In this document: in pieces, positions 43,160-53,100 of the stretch
How the letters are laid out: each line of letters opens with the position of its first letter
Numbering within the stretch: the first letter of the stretch is position 1
Assembly: GCA_963743035.1 (NCBI GenBank)
Contig: CAVUOB010000013.1
Location: 168,325-232,324, forward strand
DNA: 64,000 nt
From: PALSA-911 sp963743035
GTDB taxonomy: Bacteria; Pseudomonadota; Alphaproteobacteria; Acetobacterales; Acetobacteraceae
Direction: 5' to 3'
The notes under the pieces: generated by a model
What the model was told of the DNA's origin: nothing
Seen by the model: only the letters and a program-made list of their open reading frames with translations
Databases searched by the model: none
Translations under genes and position numbers: made by a program

Positions 43160-43289
43160 GTTTGCCCCCCTTTTTGTTGATCCGAGATCCCTCGAATAGT
43201 GGACGGTTTCGCGCGTCCGGAGCGGACGATAGTCCTTTCCGTAACGTCATGACAATGAACTTGTCGATCAGAACCCGGTCAATGCCGCC

Positions 43290-44477
43290 TCAATCCATCA
43301 GCGTCGCCGCCGTGCGGTCCGACGTCGTGCGCAGATTGGGCTCGGCCAGCGTGGTGACCCGGTCGCGCGATACCTTGTGGATCATCGCGCCGAGATGCGC
43401 CGGCTTCTCGGCCCGGAACCAGGGCTGCGCGGTCAGCGCCTTCTGCATGTCGGCGTAGCCGGCAGCGCGCCGCTCGACAATCGAGGCGCGAGAGAACTCG
43501 GCATCGCTCGACGGGATCTGATCCGCACCCGGATGGTAGATAATGTGGACGATATCGATCCTCTGTTCGGCGTTAAGAGTCACGGCATCGGGTACGGCCG
43601 CATCCACGGCGGCTTTGCCGTGCCCCTTCAGCAAGGTCATGGCGCGCCGCAGATTGAACTTGGTTGCGACGCTGTCGATATGGTGGGAAGTACGGCTGGC
43701 ATACTGGATCTGCTTGGCCCGCCACAGCACCTCGTTCATGGTTGCCGGCGGAGTGCCGGCCGCGTCCCAGAGGTCGATCATGAAAACCACCGTATGGCCG
43801 GATGGCGTGTCGTTCAGCACGGCTTCCAGCGGCGTATTGGAAACGCAACCACCGTCCCAGTAGAACCGGCCGTCGATCTCGGTGGCCGGGAAGCCTGGCG
43901 GCAGCGACCCGCTGGCCATGGCATGCTCCGGACGGAATGGTTTCCCTGGCACGGTATTGTCGAAAAACACCAGCCCGCCGGTCGCCACATCCGTGGCACC
44001 CACCGATATCCGTACGTCCCGGCGATTGATCAGATCGAAATCGGCATAGTGCAGCAATGTCTCGCGCAGCGGCGCGGTGTCGTAGAAGCTCTCCGTGGCG
44101 GCGCTGCCGGCCGGCGCCAGGTATGGATTTACCAGCCTTGGGCTGAAGAACGCGGGTTGGCCGAATGCGAGTGCCTGCGCGTTGCTCAGATTGTTCAGGA
44201 ATGTGCGAACATTGACGCTGTCGAATGGCGGCAAGAGATCGGGCCAGGAGATCGCCTGCCACAGATCCTCGATCCGTGCCAGCCGCTGCTCCGGCGGATT
44301 GCCGGCCAGCACGGCGGCATTGATCGCGCCGATCGAGATGCCGCAGAACCAGTCCGGCTCGAAATCATGCTCGGCAAGCGCCTGATACGCGCCGATGTGG
44401 TAGGCGCCGAGCGCGCCGCCGCCCTGCAGGACAAGGACGCAGTTCGGCTTCCTGTGGCTGGAAGGGGCACGGCCCAT
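43290..44477 (-). CDS. Patatin-like phospholipase (DUF3734-type)
   Basis: 395 residues with GGAGG upstream of the ATG. The oxyanion loop QGGGALGAY, nucleophile Ser48 in GISIG and catalytic Asp208 in WDGGCVSNTPL are all intact. The C-terminal third (HIIYHPGADQIPSSDAEFSR) is the extension seen in DUF3734-containing patatins. Expected to hydrolyse acyl esters of phospholipids or storage lipids. No signal peptide. Confidence 0.93.
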   Translation of the reverse strand: MGRAPSSHRKPNCVLVLQGGGALGAYHIGAYQALAEHDFEPDWFCGISIGAINAAVLAGNPPEQRLARIEDLWQAISWPDLLPPFDSVNVRTFLNNLSNAQALAFGQPAFFSPRLVNPYLAPAGSAATESFYDTAPLRETLLHYADFDLINRRDVRISVGATDVATGGLVFFDNTVPGKPFRPEHAMASGSLPPGFPATEIDGRFYWDGGCVSNTPLEAVLNDTPSGHTVVFMIDLWDAAGTPPATMNEVLWRAKQIQYASRTSHHIDSVATKFNLRRAMTLLKGHGKAAVDAAVPDAVTLNAEQRIDIVHIIYHPGADQIPSSDAEFSRASIVERRAAGYADMQKALTAQPWFRAEKPAHLGAMIHKVSRDRVTTLAEPNLRTTSDRTAATLMD

Positions 44478-44778
44478 GGCGAACCTCCATCGTCGCTCTT
44501 CCCCCGGGGCCCATTATGAGAGAACTCGGGATGAATTCACAATAAAATCGCATGACATCGCATGCCTTGAATGGGCTCGCGAACCGGCTCTGATGCCGAG
44601 GGGGTGGTCCTACCTGGCGGAACCAGTCGCCAGCAGGAGCCTCACGCCGATGGCCGGTGCGCTGCGTACTTCCGGGCGATCTTGACGTTGCGTACCGTTT
44701 GTATCCTAGGATACAGTCTCATCAAAGTGGACGGAACGGCCGCTCATCCGGCGTCGGTCTAGTCACGTTGTCAAACCG
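44478..44778. other. Divergent intergenic region upstream of the exoprotein gene
   Basis: 301 bases between the patatin and the exoprotein starts, no gene. Contains TTGACG at 44682 and a perfect palindrome at 44700. Confidence 0.6.
44700..44715. promoter_or_regulatory. Perfect 16-base palindrome overlapping a promoter
   Basis: TGTATCCTAGGATACA equals its own reverse complement. TTGACG lies 12 bases upstream and TAGGAT inside the palindrome could be the -10 (spacer 19), so a dimeric regulator bound here would block transcription of the exoprotein gene. Confidence 0.45.
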
Positions 44779-47775
44779 ATGGGATCCCCGATGGCCACTC
44801 TTCCGTTTGCTACGGTCACCACCGAGGCCGAACTCAACGACGACCTCAGCGCGATCGCCGGTGGCACCGGCAGTTACACCATCACCCTCGCCAACAATAT
44901 CGTGCTGGACACCGACCTGCTGGCGGTGAACCTCGGTGCCGGCGGATCGCTGACCCTGCAGGGCAACGGGCAGACGATCGATGGCGGGGACACCTATCGC
45001 GGGCTGTTCGCCTATGCCGGGACATTGATCGTCAACGACGTCACGATCGCGCACGCGACTGCCACCGGCGGCGCCGGCGGCCAGGGAAGCAGGAATGGCA
45101 GCGGCGGCGGCGGCGGTGGCGCCGGTCTCGGTGGCGGTCTGTTCGTCGCGGCGGCTGCCAGTGTCACCCTGAACAACGTCACGTTCACGGATGATCGCGC
45201 CATCGGCGGCGCCGGCGGAAATACAAGCGGGGGGTCGACCCAGGCCGGCGGCGGGGGCGGCGGTCTCGGCGGCGCAGGGGGACGCGCGGCCCCATACTAT
45301 GACAGCTACAGCGAAACCTATCTCCCGGCTGACGGCAGCGGTGGCGGCATCGGCGTTTCGGCGACCGGTGGCTCACTGACCACCCTGGCGGGCCAGGGCA
45401 TCATTCCGACCAGCGTCGGCACCAATGCCGGGGGCGGGGGCGGCACGGGAACAGGCGGGGATGGCTATTCGCCATCCGGCGGCGGTGTGCCCAATTCCGG
45501 TTGGAACGGCGGCTTCGGCGGTGGCGGCGCCGGCAACGATCAATCCAGCAGCGGCAGCGGCGGCAATGGCGGGTTCGGCGGCGGCGGCGGCGGCGATGGT
45601 GGTGCTGGCGGGTTCGGCGGCGGCGGGGGCAGCTACTACGGAACGGGCGGCTTCGGCGGCGGCAATGGCGGTGTGATCGAGACCGCTTCCGACACTTATG
45701 GTGGTGGCGGCGGTGGATTGGGGGCTGGCGGCGATATTTTCGTGCAGCAGGGTGGCCAGCTCACCATCGGCACGGTCGCACTCGGCCTTGGCAGCGTTAC
45801 AGGCGGAGCGGCCGGCGGCATGCCGAGCGGCGCCGATAATACCCCGTCCACAGCCGGCCAGGCATTCGGCAGCGACATCTTCATCCAGGGCAACCAGTCG
45901 ATCACCTTCGCGCCGCCATCCGGCGTCACGACCGAGATCGGCGGCGTCATCGCCGACATGAACGGGTCGGTCCCAGGCAGCGGCGGCGCTGGCAGCGTGA
46001 TCCTGAATGGCCCTGGCGTGCTGAAGCTCGATGTTGTCAACACCTATTCGGGCGGTACCGTCATCAGCAGCGGCACGCTGGAGCTTGTGGTTGCCGGCGC
46101 GGCGGGAAGCGGGAACATCAGCTTCGGCGGCGTCTCGCGGCTGCAGATAGACGCGTCTCCGGGAGCTATGCCGACGAACACCATCGTCAATCTCGGCACC
46201 GCCGATGTCATCGACCTCACCGGGCTGGCCTATGCGGCCGGTGCGACCGCCTCGATCGTGAACCACAAGCTTTCAGTGACGAGCGGCGGCACGACCGCGA
46301 CGCTGAATGTGAATTCGCCCGACCAGACGCTCATCGTCCAGGCTGACGGGACGGGCGGCACCGCGGTGAACACATTCTTCGCCACGGTCACGACCGAGGC
46401 GCAGCTCAACGCCGACCTGCTGGCGCTGGCCAACAGCCCGACCGCCAACGTGATCACGATCGGTGCCGACTTCACGTTGAACACCGATCTGAACATGATC
46501 AATCTCGGCAGCGGCGGCTCGCTGACCATTAACGGCAACGGTCATCTGATCAGCGGCGGCGACCTGTTTCGCGGCTTCACCGTCTATACCGGCACGGTCA
46601 CATTCAACGACCTCGATCTATTCCACATGGTCGCCAAAGGCGGCGCGGGCGGCGACGCGGCCAACCCCGGCGGCGGCGGGGCGGGGCTGGGCGGCGGCCT
46701 ACTTATCGCTTCGGGCGGCCATGTCACGCTCAACAACTTCAACTTCAGCTTCGACCAGGCGATCGGCGGCGCCGGTGGGAATTACGTCAATAGCGGCTAT
46801 GGGGCCGGTGGCGGCGGCGGGTTGGGTGGCGCGGGTGGTTCTTCCCCCACCGGCAGCAGCGATGGCGGCGGCGGCGGTTTCGGCGCCGGGGCCGCAGGCG
46901 GCCAGCACGATGTCAACTCCGGCGCCGGCGCCGCCGGCTTGGCGGTGGGGGCCGGATCCGGCGGCAATGGCGCCCAGGGAACCGCGGGCGGCCTGATCGG
47001 CGGCGGCGGCGGCGATGCAGGAAATGGTGACGCCGGCGGGGGCGGTATCGGCGGGGCCAATGGCAACGCCGGCTCCCTCAATTACGGCGGCGACGGCGGC
47101 TGGGGCGGCGGCGGCGGCGGCGGCGGCAGCGGTCCGTCCGGCGCTGGGTTCAACACCAACGGCGGCGGCAGCTCTCCGGGACTGGGTGGCTTCGGCGGCG
47201 GCTCGGACGGGGGAAGTAATTATGGCGGCGGCGGTGGCGGCGCCGGCCTAGGGGCCGACATACTCGTCCAGGAAGGTGGCTCCCTCACGCTCGGGTCGGG
47301 CTTCGTGGGTTACGGCAATGTGGCCGGCGGCGCCGGGGGCGCGGGCCGCTCGAGTAATCCGGGTTCGGCGGGCAGCGCCTACGGCTCGGGGATATTCCTG
47401 CAGGGCAACCAGACCATCACCCTGGCGCCGGCAACCGGCAAGACGCTGAGCTTCAACGGCCCGATCGCCGATCAGAACGGATCCGTCGCGAACAGCGGCG
47501 GGATCGCCGGACTTGGTCGTGAACGGCCAGGGCCTCGTCCAGCTGACAGTGGACAACAACTACACCGGCGGAACAACGCTCAACAGCGGCACCCTGGAAC
47601 TGTTCACGTTCGGAGCGGCGGGAACCGGAGCGATCACGTTCGGCGCGACCGGCAGCACGCAGGTTCTGAAACTCGACTATGTGGACGCGAGCGACGGCGG
47701 CATCAGTCAGGTCATTCAATCCCTTCCCGGGGGCGGCAGCTCCTACATCTATCTGCCGAACGTCACCAAGAGTGA
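44779..47775 (+). CDS. Gly-rich beta-helix exoprotein, N-terminal part (frameshifted near 47510)
   Basis: The real coding part runs to about 47511, roughly 910 residues; beyond that the frame reads Arg/Pro-rich nonsense to 47775. There are two copies of one module of about 530 residues, beginning FATVTTEAELNDDL and FATVTTEAQLNADL. Each has a beta-helix start (ITLANNIVLDTDLLAVNLG), a long Gly-rich zone, and an autotransporter-like patch ending GNQSITFAPP or GNQTITLAPA. No classical signal peptide is seen. The sense continuation lies in the next frame (47513 onward), so this is either a pseudogene or a sequencing indel. Surface or secreted structural protein by family resemblance. Confidence 0.85.
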   Translation: MGSPMATLPFATVTTEAELNDDLSAIAGGTGSYTITLANNIVLDTDLLAVNLGAGGSLTLQGNGQTIDGGDTYRGLFAYAGTLIVNDVTIAHATATGGAGGQGSRNGSGGGGGGAGLGGGLFVAAAASVTLNNVTFTDDRAIGGAGGNTSGGSTQAGGGGGGLGGAGGRAAPYYDSYSETYLPADGSGGGIGVSATGGSLTTLAGQGIIPTSVGTNAGGGGGTGTGGDGYSPSGGGVPNSGWNGGFGGGGAGNDQSSSGSGGNGGFGGGGGGDGGAGGFGGGGGSYYGTGGFGGGNGGVIETASDTYGGGGGGLGAGGDIFVQQGGQLTIGTVALGLGSVTGGAAGGMPSGADNTPSTAGQAFGSDIFIQGNQSITFAPPSGVTTEIGGVIADMNGSVPGSGGAGSVILNGPGVLKLDVVNTYSGGTVISSGTLELVVAGAAGSGNISFGGVSRLQIDASPGAMPTNTIVNLGTADVIDLTGLAYAAGATASIVNHKLSVTSGGTTATLNVNSPDQTLIVQADGTGGTAVNTFFATVTTEAQLNADLLALANSPTANVITIGADFTLNTDLNMINLGSGGSLTINGNGHLISGGDLFRGFTVYTGTVTFNDLDLFHMVAKGGAGGDAANPGGGGAGLGGGLLIASGGHVTLNNFNFSFDQAIGGAGGNYVNSGYGAGGGGGLGGAGGSSPTGSSDGGGGGFGAGAAGGQHDVNSGAGAAGLAVGAGSGGNGAQGTAGGLIGGGGGDAGNGDAGGGGIGGANGNAGSLNYGGDGGWGGGGGGGGSGPSGAGFNTNGGGSSPGLGGFGGGSDGGSNYGGGGGGAGLGADILVQEGGSLTLGSGFVGYGNVAGGAGGAGRSSNPGSAGSAYGSGIFLQGNQTITLAPATGKTLSFNGPIADQNGSVANSGGIAGLGRERPGPRPADSGQQLHRRNNAQQRHPGTVHVRSGGNRSDHVRRDRQHAGSETRLCGRERRRHQSGHSIPSRGRQLLHLSAERHQE

Positions 47776-48976
47776 CGTGATCTTCGGCAGCTACACCGGC
47801 ACCGACCTGCAATTCACAGCCGGCGGTTACGCGTATCACTTCAGCCATCTCGCGACCGCCGCCGGCTACCGGATCGACGCGAGCAGCCTGGTTACGGACG
47901 CGTCGGGCCTTGGCGTCGACATCATCGCCACCGTGGTCTGCTTCGCCGCCGGCACCCGGCTGCGCACCGCGCGGGGCGAAGTCGCCGTGGAGGCGCTGGC
48001 GCCAGGCGACCTGCTCGCCACACTGTCTCCCGACGGCGATGCCTTCCACCCCATCACCTGGATCGGCCGCCGCCACGTCGACATCGCCGCCCACCCCGAT
48101 CCCGAACTGGTGCAGCCGATCCGCATCCGCGCCGGCGCGGTCGCGCCCGGCCTTCCGTCGCGTGACCTGTGGGTCTCCCCCGACCATGCGATCCATCTCG
48201 ACGGCGCGCTGATCCCCGCCCGCCTGCTGGTGAACGGTGCCAGCATCGTGCATGAAATCGGCCCGCTTCCGGTCACCTATTTCCACGTCGAGCTCGCCCG
48301 CCACGCCATCATCTTCGCCGAGGCGCTGGAGACCGAGAGTTACCTCGACACCGGCAACCGGAATATGTTCGAGGATCCCGGCGCAGCGCTGTTGCCGGCC
48401 GATTTCTCGGTCCGCGCCCGGCTGCGCCACGGCCCGGCGGAGACCTGCGTGCCGCTTGCGGTGGACGCCGCGGTGGTGCGCCCGATCTGGTCGCGCCTTG
48501 CCGCCCGCGCCGCGGAGCTCGGCCACGTGCCGCGTCTGGCACCCGCAACCACCACAGACCCGGCGCTGCGACTGCGCGTCGGCGGCCGCGAGCTGCGCCC
48601 GAGCCAGGCCGACGGCAACCGCGTGGTCTTCGTGCTGCCGCAGCATCCCGGCCGGCGGGACGTGCAGCTGATATCGCGCGCGGCCAGGCCGAACGAAGCG
48701 CTGCCCTGGCTCAATGACCGCCCCCGCCTCGGCGTCGCGGTCAGCGGTTTCCTCGTCAGCCAGGACGGCGTCAGCGTGCCGATCGCGCCGGACCACCCGG
48801 ACCTCGCCGATGGCTGGTGGGAGGCCGAGCGGGAAGGCAATCGCGCCTGGCGCTGGACCGCCGGCGCCGCCCGTCTCACGCTGCCGGCGGACGCCACGAT
48901 GCTGGAAGTCGAGCTGGCCGCGACGCTCGCCTACCGCGTGGACCCGATGCGGCAAATGCCGGCCCCGCATATCTGA
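47513..48976 (+). CDS. C-terminal part of the same exoprotein with a Hint_2 domain
   Basis: 487 residues in the frame shifted by one base. It opens LVVNGQGLVQLTVDNNYTGG, which completes the module broken in the upstream frame (compare ILNGPGVLKLDVVNTYSGG in the first copy). At residue 143 begins a Hint domain: CFAAGTRLRTARGEVAVEAL, then WVSPDHAIHLDGALIPARLL. Such Hedgehog/intein-type domains self-cleave using the first Cys. The Hint_2 form is frequent at the C-terminus of surface proteins in acetic acid bacteria and relatives. The listed start is just the first TTG in frame and is unlikely to be used. Confidence 0.85.
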   Translation: MVVNGQGLVQLTVDNNYTGGTTLNSGTLELFTFGAAGTGAITFGATGSTQVLKLDYVDASDGGISQVIQSLPGGGSSYIYLPNVTKSDVIFGSYTGTDLQFTAGGYAYHFSHLATAAGYRIDASSLVTDASGLGVDIIATVVCFAAGTRLRTARGEVAVEALAPGDLLATLSPDGDAFHPITWIGRRHVDIAAHPDPELVQPIRIRAGAVAPGLPSRDLWVSPDHAIHLDGALIPARLLVNGASIVHEIGPLPVTYFHVELARHAIIFAEALETESYLDTGNRNMFEDPGAALLPADFSVRARLRHGPAETCVPLAVDAAVVRPIWSRLAARAAELGHVPRLAPATTTDPALRLRVGGRELRPSQADGNRVVFVLPQHPGRRDVQLISRAARPNEALPWLNDRPRLGVAVSGFLVSQDGVSVPIAPDHPDLADGWWEAEREGNRAWRWTAGAARLTLPADATMLEVELAATLAYRVDPMRQMPAPHI

Positions 48977-48990
48977 GGGTTTTCGGTCCG

Positions 48991-49018
48991 TTCCTTGCCG
49001 TTTGCGAACGGCAAGGAA
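48991..49018 (+). terminator. Hairpin terminator of the exoprotein gene
   Basis: TTCCTTGCCGTT and AACGGCAAGGAA pair perfectly (12 bp) around TGCG, 15 bases after the stop codon. No T-run. The remaining 250 bases up to the IclR operator hold no gene. Confidence 0.6.
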
Positions 49019-49268
49019 GAGGCGGCGGCTGCAATCCGGTCTGCATGGCAGTCCCTGCGTGCCATCGCGAGCGATGGTCAGGAAGCCGGCTGACGGCCAA
49101 GGTTTGGAAGGCGGCTCCCGCTGGCTCCGCCGTTGTTCCGGTCATGGTCTGGGTCGTCGGTGGTTCGCATGCGCCGGGTATCGGCTTGCGTCCGGATTGT
49201 GCAGGGCCCCACCGGCATCCATCTGCCGGCAAATCACAGGTTGAACCCCGGTAATGAATCAGATTACA

Positions 49269-49305
49269 GTTCCACTGAATGAAGGAGAGTTCCGTTCAGT
49301 GGAAC
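49269..49305. promoter_or_regulatory. Twin palindromic operator before the IclR-family gene
   Basis: GTTCCACTGAA and TTCAGTGGAAC are perfect 11-base inverted arms 15 bases apart. Within them, TTCCGTTCAGTGGAA and the weaker TTCCACTGAATGAA each look like a half-symmetric IclR-type site. The block ends four bases before the regulator start, so autoregulation and control of the whole operon are likely. Confidence 0.65.
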
Positions 49306-49309
49306 AGAC

Positions 49310-50104
49310 TTGAGCGTCCTGCGTAACGCCTGCGCCGTGCTCCGCCTGTTCGGGCCGGACACGCTGGTGCTGTCCGTAACCAGCGTCGCGGGCCGCCTCG
49401 GGATGCCGAAGAGCACGACTTCCCGCCTCCTGGCGATGATGGTCGAGGAAGGCCTGCTGGAACCGGCCCCTGGCGGCCAGGGCTTTCGTGCCGGCCTGCT
49501 GCCGCTCGAAGTCGCGCGCAGTTTCCGCGCCAGTTCCGGTCTGCTGAACGATATGGCCACCGAGCTCGCGGTTCTGGTCGGCGCCTTCGGGCATGCCGGT
49601 TTCGTTTCGGTGCGTGACGGCGCCTTCGTCTTCGCAGTGCGGGCGCTGCCCGGCCGCAACCCGGTGCGCGTCATGCGCCCGGTCGGCGAACGGATGGCCG
49701 CGCATGCCACCGCCACCGGCCGCACCCTGCTCGCCCGTCTGCCCCGCGCGGAGATCGCTGCCCTTTATGCCGCTGGCCTGCCGCCCGCGCCAGCCAACGC
49801 GCCGCGCGAGCTTGCGGCGCTGGAAGCGCGCCTCGACCGCATCGCCGCCACCGGCATCGAGGAAGCGCTGGACGAGGCCAATCCCGGCGTCGGCTCCATC
49901 GCCGCCGCGGTCGCCGACCTGGCGGGCGGGGAAATCGCCAGCCTGTGTCTGTCCTTTCCCCTCGCCGACGCGGATGCCGGGCAGCGATCCGCCATGCGGC
50001 TGGATGTGGAAGCAGCGGCCGCCCGCCTCGGTTTCCGCTTCGCCGATCCGTTCTGGCGCGCCCGCGCCACCCAGAAACCGCCCACCCCGGAACATACCAC
50101 ATGA
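49310..50104 (+). CDS. IclR-family transcriptional regulator
   Basis: 264 residues from a TTG start. Winged helix-turn-helix at the N-terminus (LSVTSVAGRLGMPKSTTSRLLAMM) and a C-terminal IclR effector domain (ATATGRTLLARLPRAEI). Its stop overlaps the start of the hydantoinase/oxoprolinase gene (ATGA), so regulator and enzyme share one transcript. The palindromes just upstream are its probable sites. Effector likely a cyclic amide or its product, by context. Confidence 0.92.
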   Translation: MSVLRNACAVLRLFGPDTLVLSVTSVAGRLGMPKSTTSRLLAMMVEEGLLEPAPGGQGFRAGLLPLEVARSFRASSGLLNDMATELAVLVGAFGHAGFVSVRDGAFVFAVRALPGRNPVRVMRPVGERMAAHATATGRTLLARLPRAEIAALYAAGLPPAPANAPRELAALEARLDRIAATGIEEALDEANPGVGSIAAAVADLAGGEIASLCLSFPLADADAGQRSAMRLDVEAAAARLGFRFADPFWRARATQKPPTPEHTT

Positions 50105-53100
50105 CCACGACACCCAGACTGCGCATCGGCTTCGACATCGGCGGAACCTTCACCGATTTCGTCCTCGCCGACGCCGATACCGGCGCGCTGCGTTTGCATA
50201 AAAGCCTGACCACGCCGGCGGACCCGGCCGTCGGCGCGCTGGAGGGGCTCGCCGCCCTGATCCAAGCGCATGGCGTCGGCCTGGGCGATGTGGGTGAGAT
50301 CGTGCACGGCACCACGCTCGTCACCAATGCGGTGATCGAGCGGAAGGGCGCGCGCCTGGGCCTGATCACCACCGCCGGTTTCGCCGACATCATCGAAGCC
50401 GGCACCGAGCAGCGCTACGACATCTACGACCTGTTTCTCCGCTTCCCCCGTCCGCTCGTGGCGCGCCGCCACCGGCTGGAGGTCGGCGAACGCATCGACC
50501 GCGATGGCCGCGTGGTGACGAAGCTCGACCCCGCCTCGGTCCGCCAGGCCGCGCGCCGGCTGAGCGCCGCCGGGGTCGAGGCGGTGGCGATCTGCTTCCT
50601 GCACGCCTACCGCAACCCGGCGCATGAACAGGAAGCCGCCGCCATCCTGGCCGAGGAAATGCCGGGGATTCCCGTGTCCATCTCGTCCGAGGTGGTGGCG
50701 GAGATCGGCGAATATGCCCGCTGCGTCACCACCTGCCTGAATGCCTATGTGCGGCCGCTGATGGCGACGTATCTCGCGCGGCTGGAGCGGGAGCTGCGTG
50801 CCCGCGGCTTCACCGGCCCGTTGCGGCTGATGCATTCGGCCGGCGGGCTGATGTCACTGGAGGCCGCCGGCCAGCTGCCCATTCGCCTGCTGGAATCCGG
50901 CCCCGCCGGCGGCGCGCTCGCCGCGGCGCTGCTGGGCGCGCGCGCCGGGCATGACGACCTGATCGCCTTCGACATGGGCGGCACCACCGCGAAAGCCTGC
51001 CTGATCGAAAACGGCCGCGCCGAGATCGCGCCGCTGCTGGAAGCCGGCCGGGAGCATCGGTTCAAGAAAGGCTCCGGCCTGCCCGTCAAGGCGCCGACCA
51101 TCGACATGATCGAGATCGGCGCCGGCGGCGGCTCGATCGCCGCGATCGACGAGGTCGGGCTGCTGCGCGTCGGCCCGCACTCGGCCGGCGCCGCGCCGGG
51201 GCCCGCCTGCTACGGCGCGGGCGGCGACCTGCCGACCGTGACCGATGCCAATCTGGTGCTGGGCTTCTACGACCCCGCCTTCTTCCTGGGCGGCCGGATG
51301 CGGCTGGACGTCGCCGCTGCCCGAACCGCCATCGCCCGCGTCGCCGCGCCGCTGGGTCTTTCCATCGAGGCCGCCGCCTGGGGCATTCACAAAGTCGTCG
51401 TCGAGAGCATGGCCGATGCCGCCCGCGTCTATCTGGTCGAGCGCGGCAAGGATCCGCGCCGCTACGCCATGGTCGGCTTCGGCGGCGCCGGCCCTGCCCA
51501 TGCCGCCGAGGTCGCCCGCGCGCTCGGTGTCGGGGAACTGGTGATCCCGCCCGCCTCGGGCGCGGCCTCCGCGCTCGGCTTCCTCAGCGCGCCGTTATCC
51601 GCGACCCGCGCGCGGTCCCTGCCGGTGCGCCTCGCGCCGGGCTTCGATGGTGCCGCCGTCGAGACGCTGCTGGCCGCGCTGGAAAGCGAGGCGCGCGCCG
51701 AACTGGCCCTCGGCGGCGTGCAGGACGCCATCCGCATCGAGCGTCAGGCCGATATGCGACTGGTCGGCCAGATGCACGAGATCTCCGTCCCGTTGCCGGA
51801 TGCCGCGCTGAACGACGCCGCCCTGCCCGACATCGCCGCCGCGTTCGAACGTGTCTACACGGCCCGCTACGCCGCGCTGCAACCGGATGCGCTGATCGAG
51901 GCCATCAGCTTCCGGGTGGTCGCCACCGGCGCCTCGCCCGCTGTCGCCCTCGACGAGCCCGGCGCGAAGGGCACGCAGCCGCGCAAGGGCAGCCGCCCGG
52001 TCTGGTTCGGCGACGGCTTTCGCGATACCCCGGTCTTCGACCGCTACGCCCTGCGCCAGGGCATGGAGATCGCCGGACCGGCCATCGTCGAGGAGCGGGA
52101 ATCCACCACCATCGTCTTCCCCGGCGACACGCTGCGCATCGACCAGGCCGGCAATCTGCGGATCGCCATCGCCGCCGCCACCGCGATGGAGCTGGTGCGG
52201 CCGGACATGTCGCTGGCCCAGGCGCGCGCGGCGATCGAGGCCGATCCGATTGCGCTGGAAATCATGTGGAGCCGGCTCGTCACCGTGGTGGACGAGATGT
52301 GGCTGACGATCTGCCGCACTGCGTTCTCGTTGATCATCGCGGAATCGCAGGATTTCGCCTGTGAGCTGCTCGATCCCCAGGGCGAGACGCTGGCCCATTC
52401 GCCGCGCGCCATGCCGGTCTTCAACCTGACGCTGCCGCGCGCCGTGAAGGCGCTGCTGGAAAAATTCCCGGCGGCGATGCTGAAGCCGGGCGACATGCTG
52501 ATCACCAACGATCCCTGGCTGTGCGCCGGGCATCTGTTCGACATCGCCGTCGTCTCGCCGGTGTTCCGCGACGGGGAGGTGGTGGCGCTGGTCGCCACGG
52601 TCGGCCATGTCGCCGATATCGGCGGCACCAAGGACAGCCTGCGCGCACGGGAGATCTTCGACGAGGGGCTGCAGATCCCGCCGATGAAGCTCTCCCGCGA
52701 AGGCGTGGTGAACGAAGATCTTATGACGCTGATCGCCGAGAACGTGCGCAACCCGCGCCAGGTGATCGGGGACATCAACGCCTTCATCGCCGCCAACAAG
52801 ATCGGCGCGCAACGCCTGCTGGCGTTCATGGACGAATATGGCCTGGCGGATTTGCAGGCGCTTGCCGCTATCGTGCAGGACCGCGCCGAGCAGGCGATGC
52901 GTGCCGCCATCCGTGCCGTGCCTGACGGGAATTATCGCACCGCCATCAGCCTCAGCCCGGCGGGGTCGGAGATCACGCTGCCGGTTAGCCTCACGGTTGC
53001 CGGCGATACGATCGCCATCGACTTCGCGGGCGCGCCGCCGCAACTCGCGGTGGGTGGGGTGAACTCGACGATGAATTACACGGCGGCGCACGCGACCTAT

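Noticed and set aside
45060..47250. Dense GGCGGC repeats, considered as a CRISPR or satellite array
   Set aside because: They keep a reading frame and encode Gly-rich beta-helix loops; spacing is irregular with no conserved repeat/spacer pattern.
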